A DNA stretch of 64,000 bases from Schistosoma mansoni (taxonomy: Eukaryota; Platyhelminthes; Trematoda; Strigeidida; Schistosomatidae). The stretch spans positions 1,240,001-1,304,000 of the forward strand of contig NW_017385987.1 of the NCBI RefSeq assembly GCF_000237925.1, written 5' to 3'. Position numbers and translations under genes: made by a program. Below the pieces are notes generated by a model, which was not told the origin of the DNA, made no database searches, and worked only from the letters and a program-made list of their open reading frames with translations. This document shows positions 22,201 to 30,169 of this stretch, one piece after another. Each line of letters starts with the position of its first letter. The stretch's first letter is position 1.

Positions 22201-24173
22201 TAATGATAATAATAATAAATATGTGTAACCATCATTTTCATCAAGAAAATAGTAACTGTTTATAATTCGATAACAAAGGAATTAACTTCACCCCATTGCA
22301 CAAGCAAGTGGCTTGTGCTGAGTGGATAACGCGATGGCGTTTGAAGCGACAGGTACTGGGTTCGAGTCCCAGAATGAACATCAACTCTGAGATGCAGGTG
22401 CATCCAGCTGACGAGTTTCAAATAGGTCGAAACGCGCGTCCTGGATTACACTGCTAGCCACTATCCATCTTTGCTTATAAATGAATTAACTGTTATTTAA
22501 TAAGTGTATAAATCTCTTAATAAGTAATCTTAACCTAACATTAAGCAGTTGTCTAGCTTTCTCTTAGTTACTTAAATGTTCTATAATTACTGTCAATTTT
22601 TTGTAATGAAAAACTTATTGAAACCAAATAAATCGTTTAACGAAATATTCAAATAGATATTGAAAATATGTTCACAAGTATATATATATATATATATAAT
22701 CAGAAGGGGGTTCTTTGTGATTTCAGTAATCTTATGGTTGAAATCATGAGTCAATTGAAGCTAGACCACCATGGAAAACCTGGAAGCACTAGACGGCCGT
22801 TTTGTCCTATTTTAGGACTCCTCAGAAGTACACATCTACGATCCCGCCTCTTGAGATTCGAACCCAGCACCTATCAGGACGAANNNNNNNNNNNNNNNNN
22901 NNNNNNNNNNNNNNNNNNNNNNNNNNNNNNNNNNNNNNNNNNNNNNNNNNNNNNNNNNNNNNNNNNNNNNNNNNNNNNNNNNNNNNNNNNNNNNNNNNNN
23001 NNNNNNNNNNNNNNNNNNNNNNNNNNNNNNNNNNNNNNNNNNNNNNNNNNNNNNNNNNNNNNNNNNNNNNNNNNNNNNNNNNNGAATGAATTTGAAGTAA
23101 ATCCAACATTTCGCCTGGCAATCTGGTGCAGGCGATACGTTGGATTTACTTCACATTCATTCGCTGAGATTTTACAAATATATTATTCCTATTTAATGTC
23201 TTACATCAACTCAGCGCCCAAATACTGTGAAACTATTCTCTCTAAATTAGACGAAAGTTCTTATATATGAACACTTCTTCGTTTGTTAAAATGAAAAAAA
23301 ATTAAGAAATGAACCTAATGGACAATAGTTTTAAATATATGCACTTTTTCTGAATAAAAATAGTTTGACCCTAACAACCGCACTTTTCTACTTTTAAAAA
23401 TGATGTTTTTGGTAGTATATACACAAAAATAATTTGATACTCGTATTTCTTGTTGTTGGTATGTAAACATCAGGATATACTTGACTTTTACAATGAATTA
23501 CTCAAGTAATATCAAATATTTACAATTTTTTTCAGATTATAATCTATATACCTTGTTGATTGATTTATAATTGTTAAATACTCAATTTTTATAGCTATAA
23601 TAGATGCTACTTAAAAAATCTCACTACTAATAAACTCTAATATACAGATAAGTAGTATATTTGTTATAATGTACAAATTGATAGATAGGTTCTTGTGGAT
23701 ATTGAGAATTAGATACTAGACATTACTGGTTACCATTTAAATTAATGGTCAGGATACTACGATCACTACTGTTATTATTTATTAAAATTCATGAATGACA
23801 GCTCATATGTGGAAGAAATTTTATAGCTGTATTACCATTAAATAACTTAGTGTCTCAATATATCTCGGATAATTATTATAGATGAACATCAGTAAAAAAA
23901 ATCGATGTACTTCCATATTACAGATGAGGTTATCTACTAAACTTAAGGTAACAACAATATTCTCACCAAAAATAATGCATTAATCAATATGTACATGTTG
24001 ATTTATTTAATCAGGTTTTATAATCAAATCTGGGTCACTTAGACTGTAGGTAAAATGTTTATTAGATGTGCTCAAACAAGTGCTCAATTTATAAGGAATT
24101 ATCATGAGTAGTGATTATAATAACAGGTCATCTAGACCAGTCGGTATATTTCATATAGTTTTCAGTTTATCGG

Positions 24174-24217
<44 letters not shown>

Positions 24218-26398
24218 CAGATTAACCTCAAATTTAGTTCATAAATCAATTAAAAATAAAAGGCATGAGGTCAGTTACACCGTCTTGTTATATTTGTCAT
24301 GATGAAAATTAATACCTCCACTTACGCTCCTATAAATTTTGAGTTAAGCATGTCGGCGAATAATAAGAATATCCCTCCTGGTATTAAATGCATCACATTC
24401 ATGTCTCATTAGAAATATCTCAATTCCTTAATAAATAGACTCAACTTCGGTGATATATCTTAAATTATTTACAGTGTATGGAATAAAGCATACTAATATT
24501 CCGATTTATAGTCAATAGAAACCAGCAATTAAAAATTAAATTATTCAAAGATTCATGTTTTCTACATTAAACACACAGGATACTTGTTTTTACGAAACTT
24601 TACCAAAATCAGATTACAAAATTTCAAATGAAATAGTCGGTAGCTTAGCTCTATTTGATTTGAATTATGGATTTGTACTTAAAAATCCCGAATTAAGGAT
24701 GTACATTTATTGTTCAGTTGGTAAACATAACAGTCGATGAAAAGTTGTCTTATGAATGACAAGAATTTATCAAAGTATTTGACAGTGTTTAATAAGTATT
24801 CGTGTGGATACGAAAGAACAATGAAGTCTGAGACGATTGACTGATATTTGCAAATGGAACGGTCAATCTTGAGACAACTAATTGATATTTTGCAAATTAA
24901 GTATTTACTGTATGGTTCTCAGTTTCCTAATGAGATGTTCTGTAATTTCTTGTTCAAATACATTCGATTGCCCCCACTCGTGTTCTCGTTTACCATAATG
25001 AAACTGATCACTCAAGACTCAAACACCGCAATTCGCACCACGACTCATCTGACATGACCAAGATATCGAAGCACGCAGCGATAGACCACGCACCCCGAAA
25101 TGTGCTTTGAACCAAAATACAATATCGTTCCCGTTTCACTGAATAAGTAAAGAAACAATNNNNNNNNNNNNNNNNNNNNNNNNNNNNNNNNNNNNNNNNN
25201 NNNNNNNNNNNNNNNNNNNNNNNNNNNNNNNNNNNNNNNNNNNNNNNNNNNNNNNNNNNNNNNNNNNNNNNNNNNNNNNNNNNNNNNNNNNNNNNNNNNN
25301 NNNNNNNNNNNNNNNNNNNNNNNNNNNNNNNNNNNNNNNNNNNNNNNNNNNNNNNNNNNAGACCACCATGGAAAACCTGGAAGCACTGGGTTTGAATCTC
25401 GCGAGGCGAGATCGTGGATGCGCACTGCTGAGGAGTCCCACAATAGGATGAAACGGCCGTCCAGTGCTTCCAGGTTTTCCATGGTGGTCTAACTTCAATT
25501 GACTCATGCTTTCAATTAGAATAATTAAAAAGCTTTTTTTTAGAAAAAAAATAAAACTGATAACTTACATCTTTACCAATTAAATTCATAGCTAAATTAT
25601 GTAATGCATTCATTTTATCTGAGATACATGCACGTCTACGACGTTCTAAATTTTGTTTTTTTAACTAAAAATAAACGAATAATATTAATGATAAAATTCA
25701 CTTTTAAAATTAATATTTAATTTATAAAAGTGATTATATATGATTATATAATATAAGTAATAATAAAAAAAATTACGTAATTGGTTTATGTATTATTCAT
25801 TTGTTGTCTCAGAGTGAACATCAACTTTGAAATGCAGGTACATCCAACCGACGAGTCCTAAATAGGACGAAACACGCGTCCTGGATTCCACTGCTAGCCA
25901 CTATTGATCTTTGCTTATAGTTTATGTATTGCTTTTATAATGTACTAGTTACATTATTATAAAAAATTATCATTTATAGTCAATCTGTTTGTACTTAATA
26001 ATCTTCTATATTCATGTCATTTTGATTAGTTGTATTACTACATTTCGTAATTTAACTGATAATGTATTCTATATTTAGTCTCATATTATAATCCTGTCAC
26101 CTTACAGACCATCAGAATAAGAGATTTTTCATCTTGATTCATTCAATATAAAGATTTTTTGTATACAAGAGATTGAAATTTTGTTAATTGAATACTAGCA
26201 TAAAGTGTAAAAATATTTCTATAAAACAAATGTCACTGTGTATATAAATGTATCACCTACTCGTCTTGTTTGATCTCGATATTCCAGAGGTATCGTAGAC
26301 TGTCGACCGTGTTTTTTTGCTTTACATTTATCATGTACATTATGTGTTGATGTTTGGCTAGGAGAGAACGTTGTTGTCTGACAATCATTCATATTCAT
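18560..26398 (-). CDS. Hairy/E(spl) (Hes)-like bHLH repressor, four coding exons
   Basis: Spliced CDS: 26398-26261, 25664-25569, 22096-22003 and 19233-18560, giving 1002 nt and 333 residues. Every intron starts GT and ends AG, and the phases (0, 0, 1) fit. Residues 45-109 form a basic helix-loop-helix: basic part KKQNLERRRRACIS with the E-box-contacting Glu at 53, helix 1 about 58-74, a loop with GKDPTEYHK, and helix 2 from KIEKTDIL (84-91). This order matches Hairy/Hes proteins, which bind DNA as dimers and recruit Groucho/TLE in the nucleus. The Hes-typical basic-region proline is Gln here, and I see no clear Orange domain. The rest is Asn/Ser-rich with a five-His run. The protein ends VWRPYLD, resembling the Groucho-binding WRPW. 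The start ATG has A at -3. An in-frame upstream ATG would translate a TA repeat and is unlikely to be used. The alternative, another bHLH subfamily, is less likely. Confidence 0.85.
21490..21867. mobile_element. Family B element with inverted arms, longest copy
   Basis: The left end reads GGGGGTTTTGTGGAGATTTT. The left arm, read on the minus strand, has a full tRNA-like unit: box A CAGTGGTCTATCAGTC, box B TCCTGGGTTCGAATC, then the hammerhead and family 3' end. The middle adds GTTGGATG/ACTGAAGACAATG sequence. The right arm from about 21798 repeats GAAACGCCGTCTAGTGCTTC, then GGTGGTCTAGCTTC, to GATTTCAAC. Left-arm core: CTGAGAA instead of CTGANGA, so probably inactive, though GAAA and GTC are kept. 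It lies in intron 3 of the Hes-like gene. ORFs at 21471-21813 are shadows. Confidence 0.8.
21952..21977. repeat. TA microsatellite
   Basis: Uninterrupted alternating TA in intron 3, about 25 bases before exon 3's donor side. Confidence 0.9.
22003..22096 (-). CDS. Hes-like gene, coding exon 3
   Basis: 94 bases between acceptor TAAATTATTAG and donor GTATGAATT. It encodes the loop and helix 2 (PTEYHKIEKTDILNIC, then FKNVVAIVNEQP) and ends with one base of the next codon. Exon 4 supplies the other two, giving Asp. Confidence 0.85.
22288..22482 (+). mobile_element. Sm-alpha-type SINE (family A) with hammerhead and 9-bp target duplication
   Basis: It starts TCACCCCATTGCACAAGCAA, then box A (GCTGAGTGGATAACGCGATGG), box B (CTGGGTTCGAGTCCCAG) and hammerhead CTGACGAG ... 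GGTCGAAACGCGCGTC with the 3' end CACTGCTAGCCAC. GAATTAACT flanks it (22279-22287 and 22483-22491). The catalytic boxes CTGACGA, GAAA and GTC are all intact. Stem II is weakened (GTTT facing GGTC instead of GTCC facing GGAC), so activity may be reduced. It lies antisense in intron 2 of the Hes-like gene. Confidence 0.85.
22679..22699. repeat. TA microsatellite at a family B left end
   Basis: Alternating TA directly before AATCAGAAGGGGG, the left end of the family B copy. Confidence 0.85.
22700..22883 (-). mobile_element. Family B left arm, cut by an assembly gap
   Basis: It begins CAGAAGGGGGTTCTTTGTG, then ATCATGAGTCAATTGAAGC, the ribozyme complement and the box B complement (GATTCGAACCCAGCACC), and then runs into Ns. 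On the minus strand the core reads CTGAGGA with a good stem II, but GAAA is preceded by C and reads CAAAAC. The G of GAAA is lost and the ribozyme is probably inactive. Confidence 0.8.
22884..23083. other. Assembly gap (200 N)
   Basis: Exactly 200 Ns, so its true length is unknown. It begins inside a family B copy, and the far side starts in a fold-back repeat. Confidence 0.99.
23084..23265 (-). repeat. Unnamed repeat with fold-back, empty-site relative of 4071-4545
   Basis: 23084-23107 and 23139-23162 are inverted copies of each other with one mismatch (24-base arms), with an inner CGCCT/AGGCG stem. 23162-23265 then matches the minus strand of 4071-4162 plus 4459-4480 without the family B insertion. 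Confidence 0.7.
23270..25155. other. Intronic AT-rich DNA with long TA tract
   Basis: Part of intron 2. A 41-bp TA tract lies at 24175-24215. The plus ORFs at 24555 and 24848 lie opposite the gene and show no domain. No extra exon seen. Confidence 0.5.
24175..24215. repeat. TA microsatellite
   Basis: 41 bases of uninterrupted TA dinucleotides. Confidence 0.95.
25160..25359. other. Assembly gap (200 N)
   Basis: Exactly 200 Ns. The downstream flank opens in the left arm of a family B element, as in the other gap. Confidence 0.99.
25360..25516 (+). mobile_element. Family B element, right arm with intact hammerhead core
   Basis: A stub of the left arm (GACCACCATGGAAAACCTGG) follows the gap and joins at GCACTGG to the sense arm: box B (GGGTTTGAATCTC), GCGAGGCGAGATCGTGGATG, hammerhead, CCAGGTTTTCCATGGTGGTC, and the end TTGACTCATGCTTTCAATTA. 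It lies about 55 bases from exon 2 of the Hes-like gene, on the opposite strand. Confidence 0.85.
25415..25472 (+). ncRNA. Candidate type I hammerhead ribozyme of family B
   Basis: CTGAGGA (25428-25434) and GAAA (25450-25453) are intact. Stem I is GCACTG (25422-25427) with CAGTGC (25462-25467), 6 pairs, extended after an internal loop by TGGA with TCCA (25415-25418, 25469-25472). Stem II is GTCC with GGAT (a G.U at its base) around CACAATA. Stem III is ACGGCCGT with its 8-base palindrome folding on itself. The predicted cleavage is after C25461 of GTC. The internal loop in stem I is where natural hammerheads make their loop contacts. Activity is inferred only. Confidence 0.7.
25569..25664 (-). 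CDS. Hes-like gene, coding exon 2
   Basis: 32 codons, phase 0 at both ends, between acceptor TTATTTTTAG and donor GTAAGTTA. It encodes the basic region and helix 1 (NLERRRRACISDKMNALHNL). The exon is too short to stand out as an ORF. Confidence 0.85.
25665..26260 (-). other. Intron 1 of the Hes-like gene
   Basis: 596 bases, GTAGGT to TTTATTTTTAG. It contains a family A SINE (25795-25919) on the antisense strand; otherwise it is AT-rich. Confidence 0.75.
25795..25919 (+). mobile_element. Sm-alpha-type SINE (family A), 5'-truncated, 11-bp target duplication
   Basis: It contains AACATCAACTTTGAAATGCA, the hammerhead region and CACTGCTAGCCAC. GTTTATGTATT flanks it at 25784-25794 and 25920-25930. 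The core reads CCGACGA rather than CTGACGA, and stem III is ACACGCGT, so it is probably inactive although stem II and GAAA are perfect. It lies antisense in intron 1 of the Hes-like gene. Confidence 0.85.
26261..26398 (-). CDS. Hes-like gene, coding exon 1
   Basis: 46 codons from MNMNDCQTTTF to YRDQTRR, ending exactly at a GTAGGT donor (26260-26255). It supplies the start codon and the first basic residues. A second in-frame ATG two codons on (26392) could also be used. Confidence 0.75.
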
Positions 26399-26420
26399 TG
26401 TGTTGAAAATAGTGAACAAG

Positions 26421-26422
<2 letters not shown>

Positions 26423-26454
<32 letters not shown>
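26423..26454. repeat. TA microsatellite just upstream of the Hes-like start codon
   Basis: 32 bases of alternating AT, 25 bases upstream of the chosen ATG (minus strand), so it lies in the 5' UTR or core promoter. Length variation here could affect expression (inference). Confidence 0.85.
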
Positions 26455-26457
<3 letters not shown>

Positions 26458-26459
26458 CC

Positions 26460-27715
26460 GTGTGGATCAACCCCGTGTCCAATTTAGTTTATCCAATCAG
26501 AATAGACACGAGTAGATTCCTCTAAACGTGTAAATATTGGTTTCATAAGTTCACTTCTATTTTCATACCCTTTTATCAGTCTTTATTCTCTTCCCCAAAA
26601 TCTCCATCCAATAGGAAAGTAATGTCATAAATTAAATTTTATTTCAGGTGTGCTCATTTCATATATCTTTTCATTCATAAGAATAGTTGAGTGTGATACT
26701 GAAGATAATAATCAGTGTCATTAGGTTAAATTAAGTTCATATTTTGATGATCTACATTTATTGATGAATATGTCAGTAAGCAGAAAAATGAATAAAATAA
26801 GCGAGGCTTATTATAAAATTTGTTACATAACCAGTGAATAGGATCAACTATGGATCACAAAAGAATTAAAATGTCAAAAAATACTCCATTATTAGCAAAA
26901 AGATCGTAGATTCGCCTTTATTCATCCGAAGTTGAATAGATACATTGAAGAAGTTATTGTTACATTTTAAAATGTTTCTTTTGATGTGTTTTAATTGACA
27001 AAATGCTGGAACGGCCACGTGGTATGACTTGAGAGAAACTTTTACTTATTAAAACCGAAACTATGGCTCAATTCCAGTAAGAAGGTAGGAGTGTAGATGA
27101 AGATTTATCTATGCTCCGGACACTGATTACCAAGTATATAAAAATATAATGTGTTATATATGATCAACTTATCTGATCAGTAGATACACTTGAATTATTG
27201 AACTAGACAGAAACTGATGTAAATTAATTAATAACTAAATGCATGTTTACAATTACTGAATTAAATATTTACTTCATCCTGATAATAGAGAGAGTATTTC
27301 TTTGCGAAAAAAATTAAACTGTTTAAAATTAGCTAAGTCTATACATAATTTACAATTATGTCAAGAGAGTGATCTTCACTGAAATTCAATGGTATTTTAA
27401 GGAACTAATTCCTAGTCCACTCTTATTACAAATATCAAGTTAATAGTTAAACAAATTAAGTAAGAGACTATATGGAAGAAAAATGAGTAACAAGGTTATA
27501 TAACTAATCAAAACAACATCGTATTTCATGCAAAACTATTTAGAATAGGTACTTAATAAATCAGAGGCTATTTGAATGGCAAATCGGTATAAATTCTTAA
27601 ACGAATAAGCTTGAAAGTTAGTGTTTTAATCTAATTTAATTGTTTATTTAAATGAATTAATCCAATCCTAATCAAAATTTACATTCTTTTATACCATCAG
27701 AAATACTTCAAAAAC
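26460..27715. other. 5' flank of the Hes-like gene
   Basis: The likely promoter region for the minus-strand gene. I found no convincing TATA box, Su(H) or N-box cluster by eye. AT-rich, with no repeat recognised. Confidence 0.4.
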
Positions 27716-27723
27716 TGTCTGAT

Positions 27724-28110
27724 TGTTATAACTTGTGGTCTTATGCCCTATCAATATATGACGTAAGGAGACCGGCAATTAAAGAACAATGATTTATTAA
27801 CTTGACCGACAACTGATAAAACACGTATGAGCAGTCTAGAAACTTTATCGGTCCTTCTTCTGACTAGCCCTGACTGTTAAGTCCAGAAACACCAATTTCA
27901 GCCCCTATGATATGAATCATGTACTTCAAACATACTGGGTTTGTATACAAACCAAAGAGACCACATCGTACCATAAAATAGGAAATAACATTTGTACAAG
28001 ATCTAGCCAAAAGTGGTTGTGAATGTGGGAGACTGTAATTAATAGACTGGCCATAAGTCAAGGACGGCGAATCGTATAATAATAGTCTATAAGTCAAAAT
28101 AAAGCTTACA
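27724..28110 (-). mobile_element. Probable LTR remnant
   Basis: A block of moderate GC with a minus-strand AATAAA about 75 bases before a TTATAACA end near 27724, as expected of an LTR. I could not confirm a target duplication or the other border. It is treated as a fossil of unknown family; the ORF at 27864-28133 is a shadow. Confidence 0.4.
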
Positions 28111-28114
28111 ATAA

Positions 28115-28495
28115 GATGGACATGAATATGCATAGTTTAGCTACTTAGCAATTATACAGTAAAAATATATGTATCGTATTTGTTCATAAAGTTGTCAAAA
28201 GCTACCATTCATAATTCTCGTCGAGATATAACACTGATTCATTCCAATAGGTTGTGGAATGATACAAAGAAATTCATCAATGTAAAATACCTTCAAATCA
28301 CTTTTTTTTGTTTCATATTTATCATTCTTATTTTTATGATTAACAGTCTCGACCTTTTGTTTATTATATTAAATCTCGTAAAAAATGTCCATAATTAATT
28401 AATTTATTTATTATACACCTACTACTTTTTCCCAATACAATTTGTATGTTCATTTAATTAACTAATAAATTTCAATGACTTTAAAACAGTGTAAA
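28115..28495. other. AT-rich spacer
   Basis: Nothing recognised. Confidence 0.4.
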
Positions 28496-28499
28496 ATAA

Positions 28500-28549
28500 T
28501 GAAGGCAGTCTATGCTCTTCGACGATGGGGAACAGGCGTAAGTAAGTGA
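28500..28549 (+). mobile_element. RTE (SR2-type) 3' end remnant
   Basis: GGCAGTCTATGCTCTTCGAC, then GGGGAACAGGCGTAAGTAAGTG: only the RTE terminus and GTAA tail are left. Confidence 0.65.
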
Positions 28550-28554
28550 AATAT

Positions 28555-28980
28555 TGAGTTGGTATTACCGTTTTCTTATTTTCACTTGACAATTAAAACT
28601 ATTTCATCCAAATAACTTGTATCAATTACATTTTTATAAATTGTAAACAGATGAATCTACAATATAGAATAGTTAACTGTTTGTCAAGAATAAAACTATG
28701 GATTAATACTTTATTTTTAATAATGTCACATAAGAACATCATGAATATAAATAACATCTCATAATGAAACAAGTCATTTAATGGTTGAGATAGTGATTTG
28801 TAGAACATTTACTTAATTTCAAGATAAGGAATATTGACTAAAATCATTATAATTCTGATTAGTATCATGCTCACCATAGAAATTTGACATTTTGTCTTAG
28901 ATTTAAGAAGAAAAAAATGGATGAAAGGTAGTGGAATATTATAAATTAGTTTTCAAAATGGTGTTAATGAGATTGTTGAA
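28555..28980. other. AT-rich spacer
   Basis: Nothing recognised. Confidence 0.4.
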
Positions 28981-28984
28981 TTTC

Positions 28985-29168
28985 ATTTAAGTCATGAGCC
29001 GATCAATTTTAGACCACCATTGAAAACCTGGAAGCATTGGAAGCCCGTTTCATCTTAGTTTGAGACTCCTCAGAAGTGCGTACTGATGATCCCACCCTCG
29101 ACACTCGAACCCACGGCATTCAGTTTTACGCGCGAACGCTTAACCTCTAGACTATGAGTCAGCAATAG
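28985..29168 (-). mobile_element. Family B copy, single arm, near-complete tRNA-like part
   Basis: On the minus strand it has AGTCTAGAGGTTAAGCGTTCG (box A region), CGTGGGTTCGAGTG (box B), CTTCTGAGGAGTC, AAGATGAAACGGGCTTCCAA, and the 3' end. CTGAGGA and GAAA are intact, but stem I has mismatches (GCACTT against CAATGC) and the triplet reads TTC with a broken stem III pair. Activity is doubtful. Confidence 0.75.
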
Positions 29169-29169
29169 T

Positions 29170-30030
29170 TACTTAGTAGGTTAGTCCATGATAGTAAACA
29201 TGTTTATAATTTATGTACATTCCAATCAATCGAATGACATAACTCCCGTTCCTAAAAATAAGTCAACTTATTTGGCGAAGTGAAGTTAAATGTATTTTAT
29301 TCGATAGATTTCAGTCATAAACTAAAAACCTGTTTGATGAAGGAGTTGCATAACCATAGGTTAGTTATGCAATCTCTTGTTAAGTTGACCAAACCTTTGT
29401 ATATATTAAAAATATGTAACTTCTAATAGGTGAGGTGAAAGTTTTTATCCTACTTTGTTTTTAATTATGTAAGCCACAGAAGTGATTTATTTTCATGATA
29501 AACTCTTTTTAAAATGATTACATAATATGGCAGTATATTTCTTGAACCAGTTTGATTTTAGTATAGATGACATAATATGTTTATATCCCTATGCATTTCC
29601 TTTTTTAACCGTAATCATCAAACTACAATATATACCACTTTATTACTTTAACTATAAATTATCTGAAAAGATTTGTAATCATTTACCAAGATAATCAAGC
29701 AAAATAGTTTGAAAATAACTTAAGTTTTTTAAAACAGAAAGGTTGTTGGTGTTATGGCCTCTGAACAGGATGGTTTAACGGTTAAAATCTTTAAAAGAAA
29801 ACAATCAGATAACGGCTAATTTCTCTTTGATGATAGTGTTATAAAGGACGATGAGAGCATCATAGCCGAATCAACCAGCTCAGAGACCAAAATAAATCCA
29901 ACATCATAATTCTGAGGGATAAATATTTCGCATCGTTTCAAAATATATGAACTCTGGCCAACAGCGGGCTTCAGTGAACTTGTTTCGTTCTGTTTGGTAC
30001 TCATCAATTGGATATACCTGTGTCCCAGTG
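29170..30030. other. Spacer, possible unassigned repeat at 29750-30030
   Basis: 29750-30030 is a little less AT-rich, with GGTTTAACGGTTAAAAT-like tRNA-type words, but I cannot name it. The minus ORF 29816-30007 shows no domain. Confidence 0.35.
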
Positions 30031-30034
30031 TTGG

Positions 30035-30168
30035 TGTTCACATCCTGCAAATATTCTTTAATTCAGTCACTGATTTTTGTTGTTGTTGACGAGTCTAACA
30101 ACTTGCAAATAAGATGAAACATGGGTTCTGGATTCCACTGTTAGCCACCATCAAACTCCGTGTAGAAT
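30035..30168 (+). mobile_element. Degenerate family A (Sm-alpha-type) SINE
   Basis: GGTGTTCACATCCTGCAAA stands where box B would be, then TTGACGAGTC, AAATAAGATGAAACATG and TTCTGGATTCCACTGTTAGCC. The core start is TTGACGA and the stem II hairpin is rearranged; the ribozyme is dead. Confidence 0.65.
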
Positions 30169-30169
30169 T

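Larger units (their letters stand above)
22097..25568 (-). other. Intron 2 of the Hes-like gene, contains both assembly gaps
   Basis: About 3.5 kb as assembled. It holds a family A SINE, two family B copies, an unnamed fold-back repeat, a 41-bp TA tract and two 200-base N runs of unknown true length. Confidence 0.75.

Noticed and set aside
22288-22482. Genuine tRNA genes at the tRNA-like parts of families A and B
   Set aside because: Only box A/box B-like words are present; no acceptor stem or anticodon stem folds, and the copies are dispersed repeats.
22790-22870. Second active hammerhead (family B left arm, minus strand)
   Set aside because: The GAAA box has lost its G, an invariant position, so activity is unlikely.
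26219-26482. Start of the Hes-like protein at an upstream ATG (MDTGLIH...)
   Set aside because: It would translate the TA repeat as Tyr-Ile. The downstream ATG has a better context and avoids this. The 3' part of that ORF is also intronic beyond the GTAGGT donor.
26460-27200. Su(H)/N-box regulatory cluster upstream of the Hes-like gene
   Set aside because: Only single loose matches (for example TTTGGGGAAG on the minus strand); no cluster that stands out from chance.
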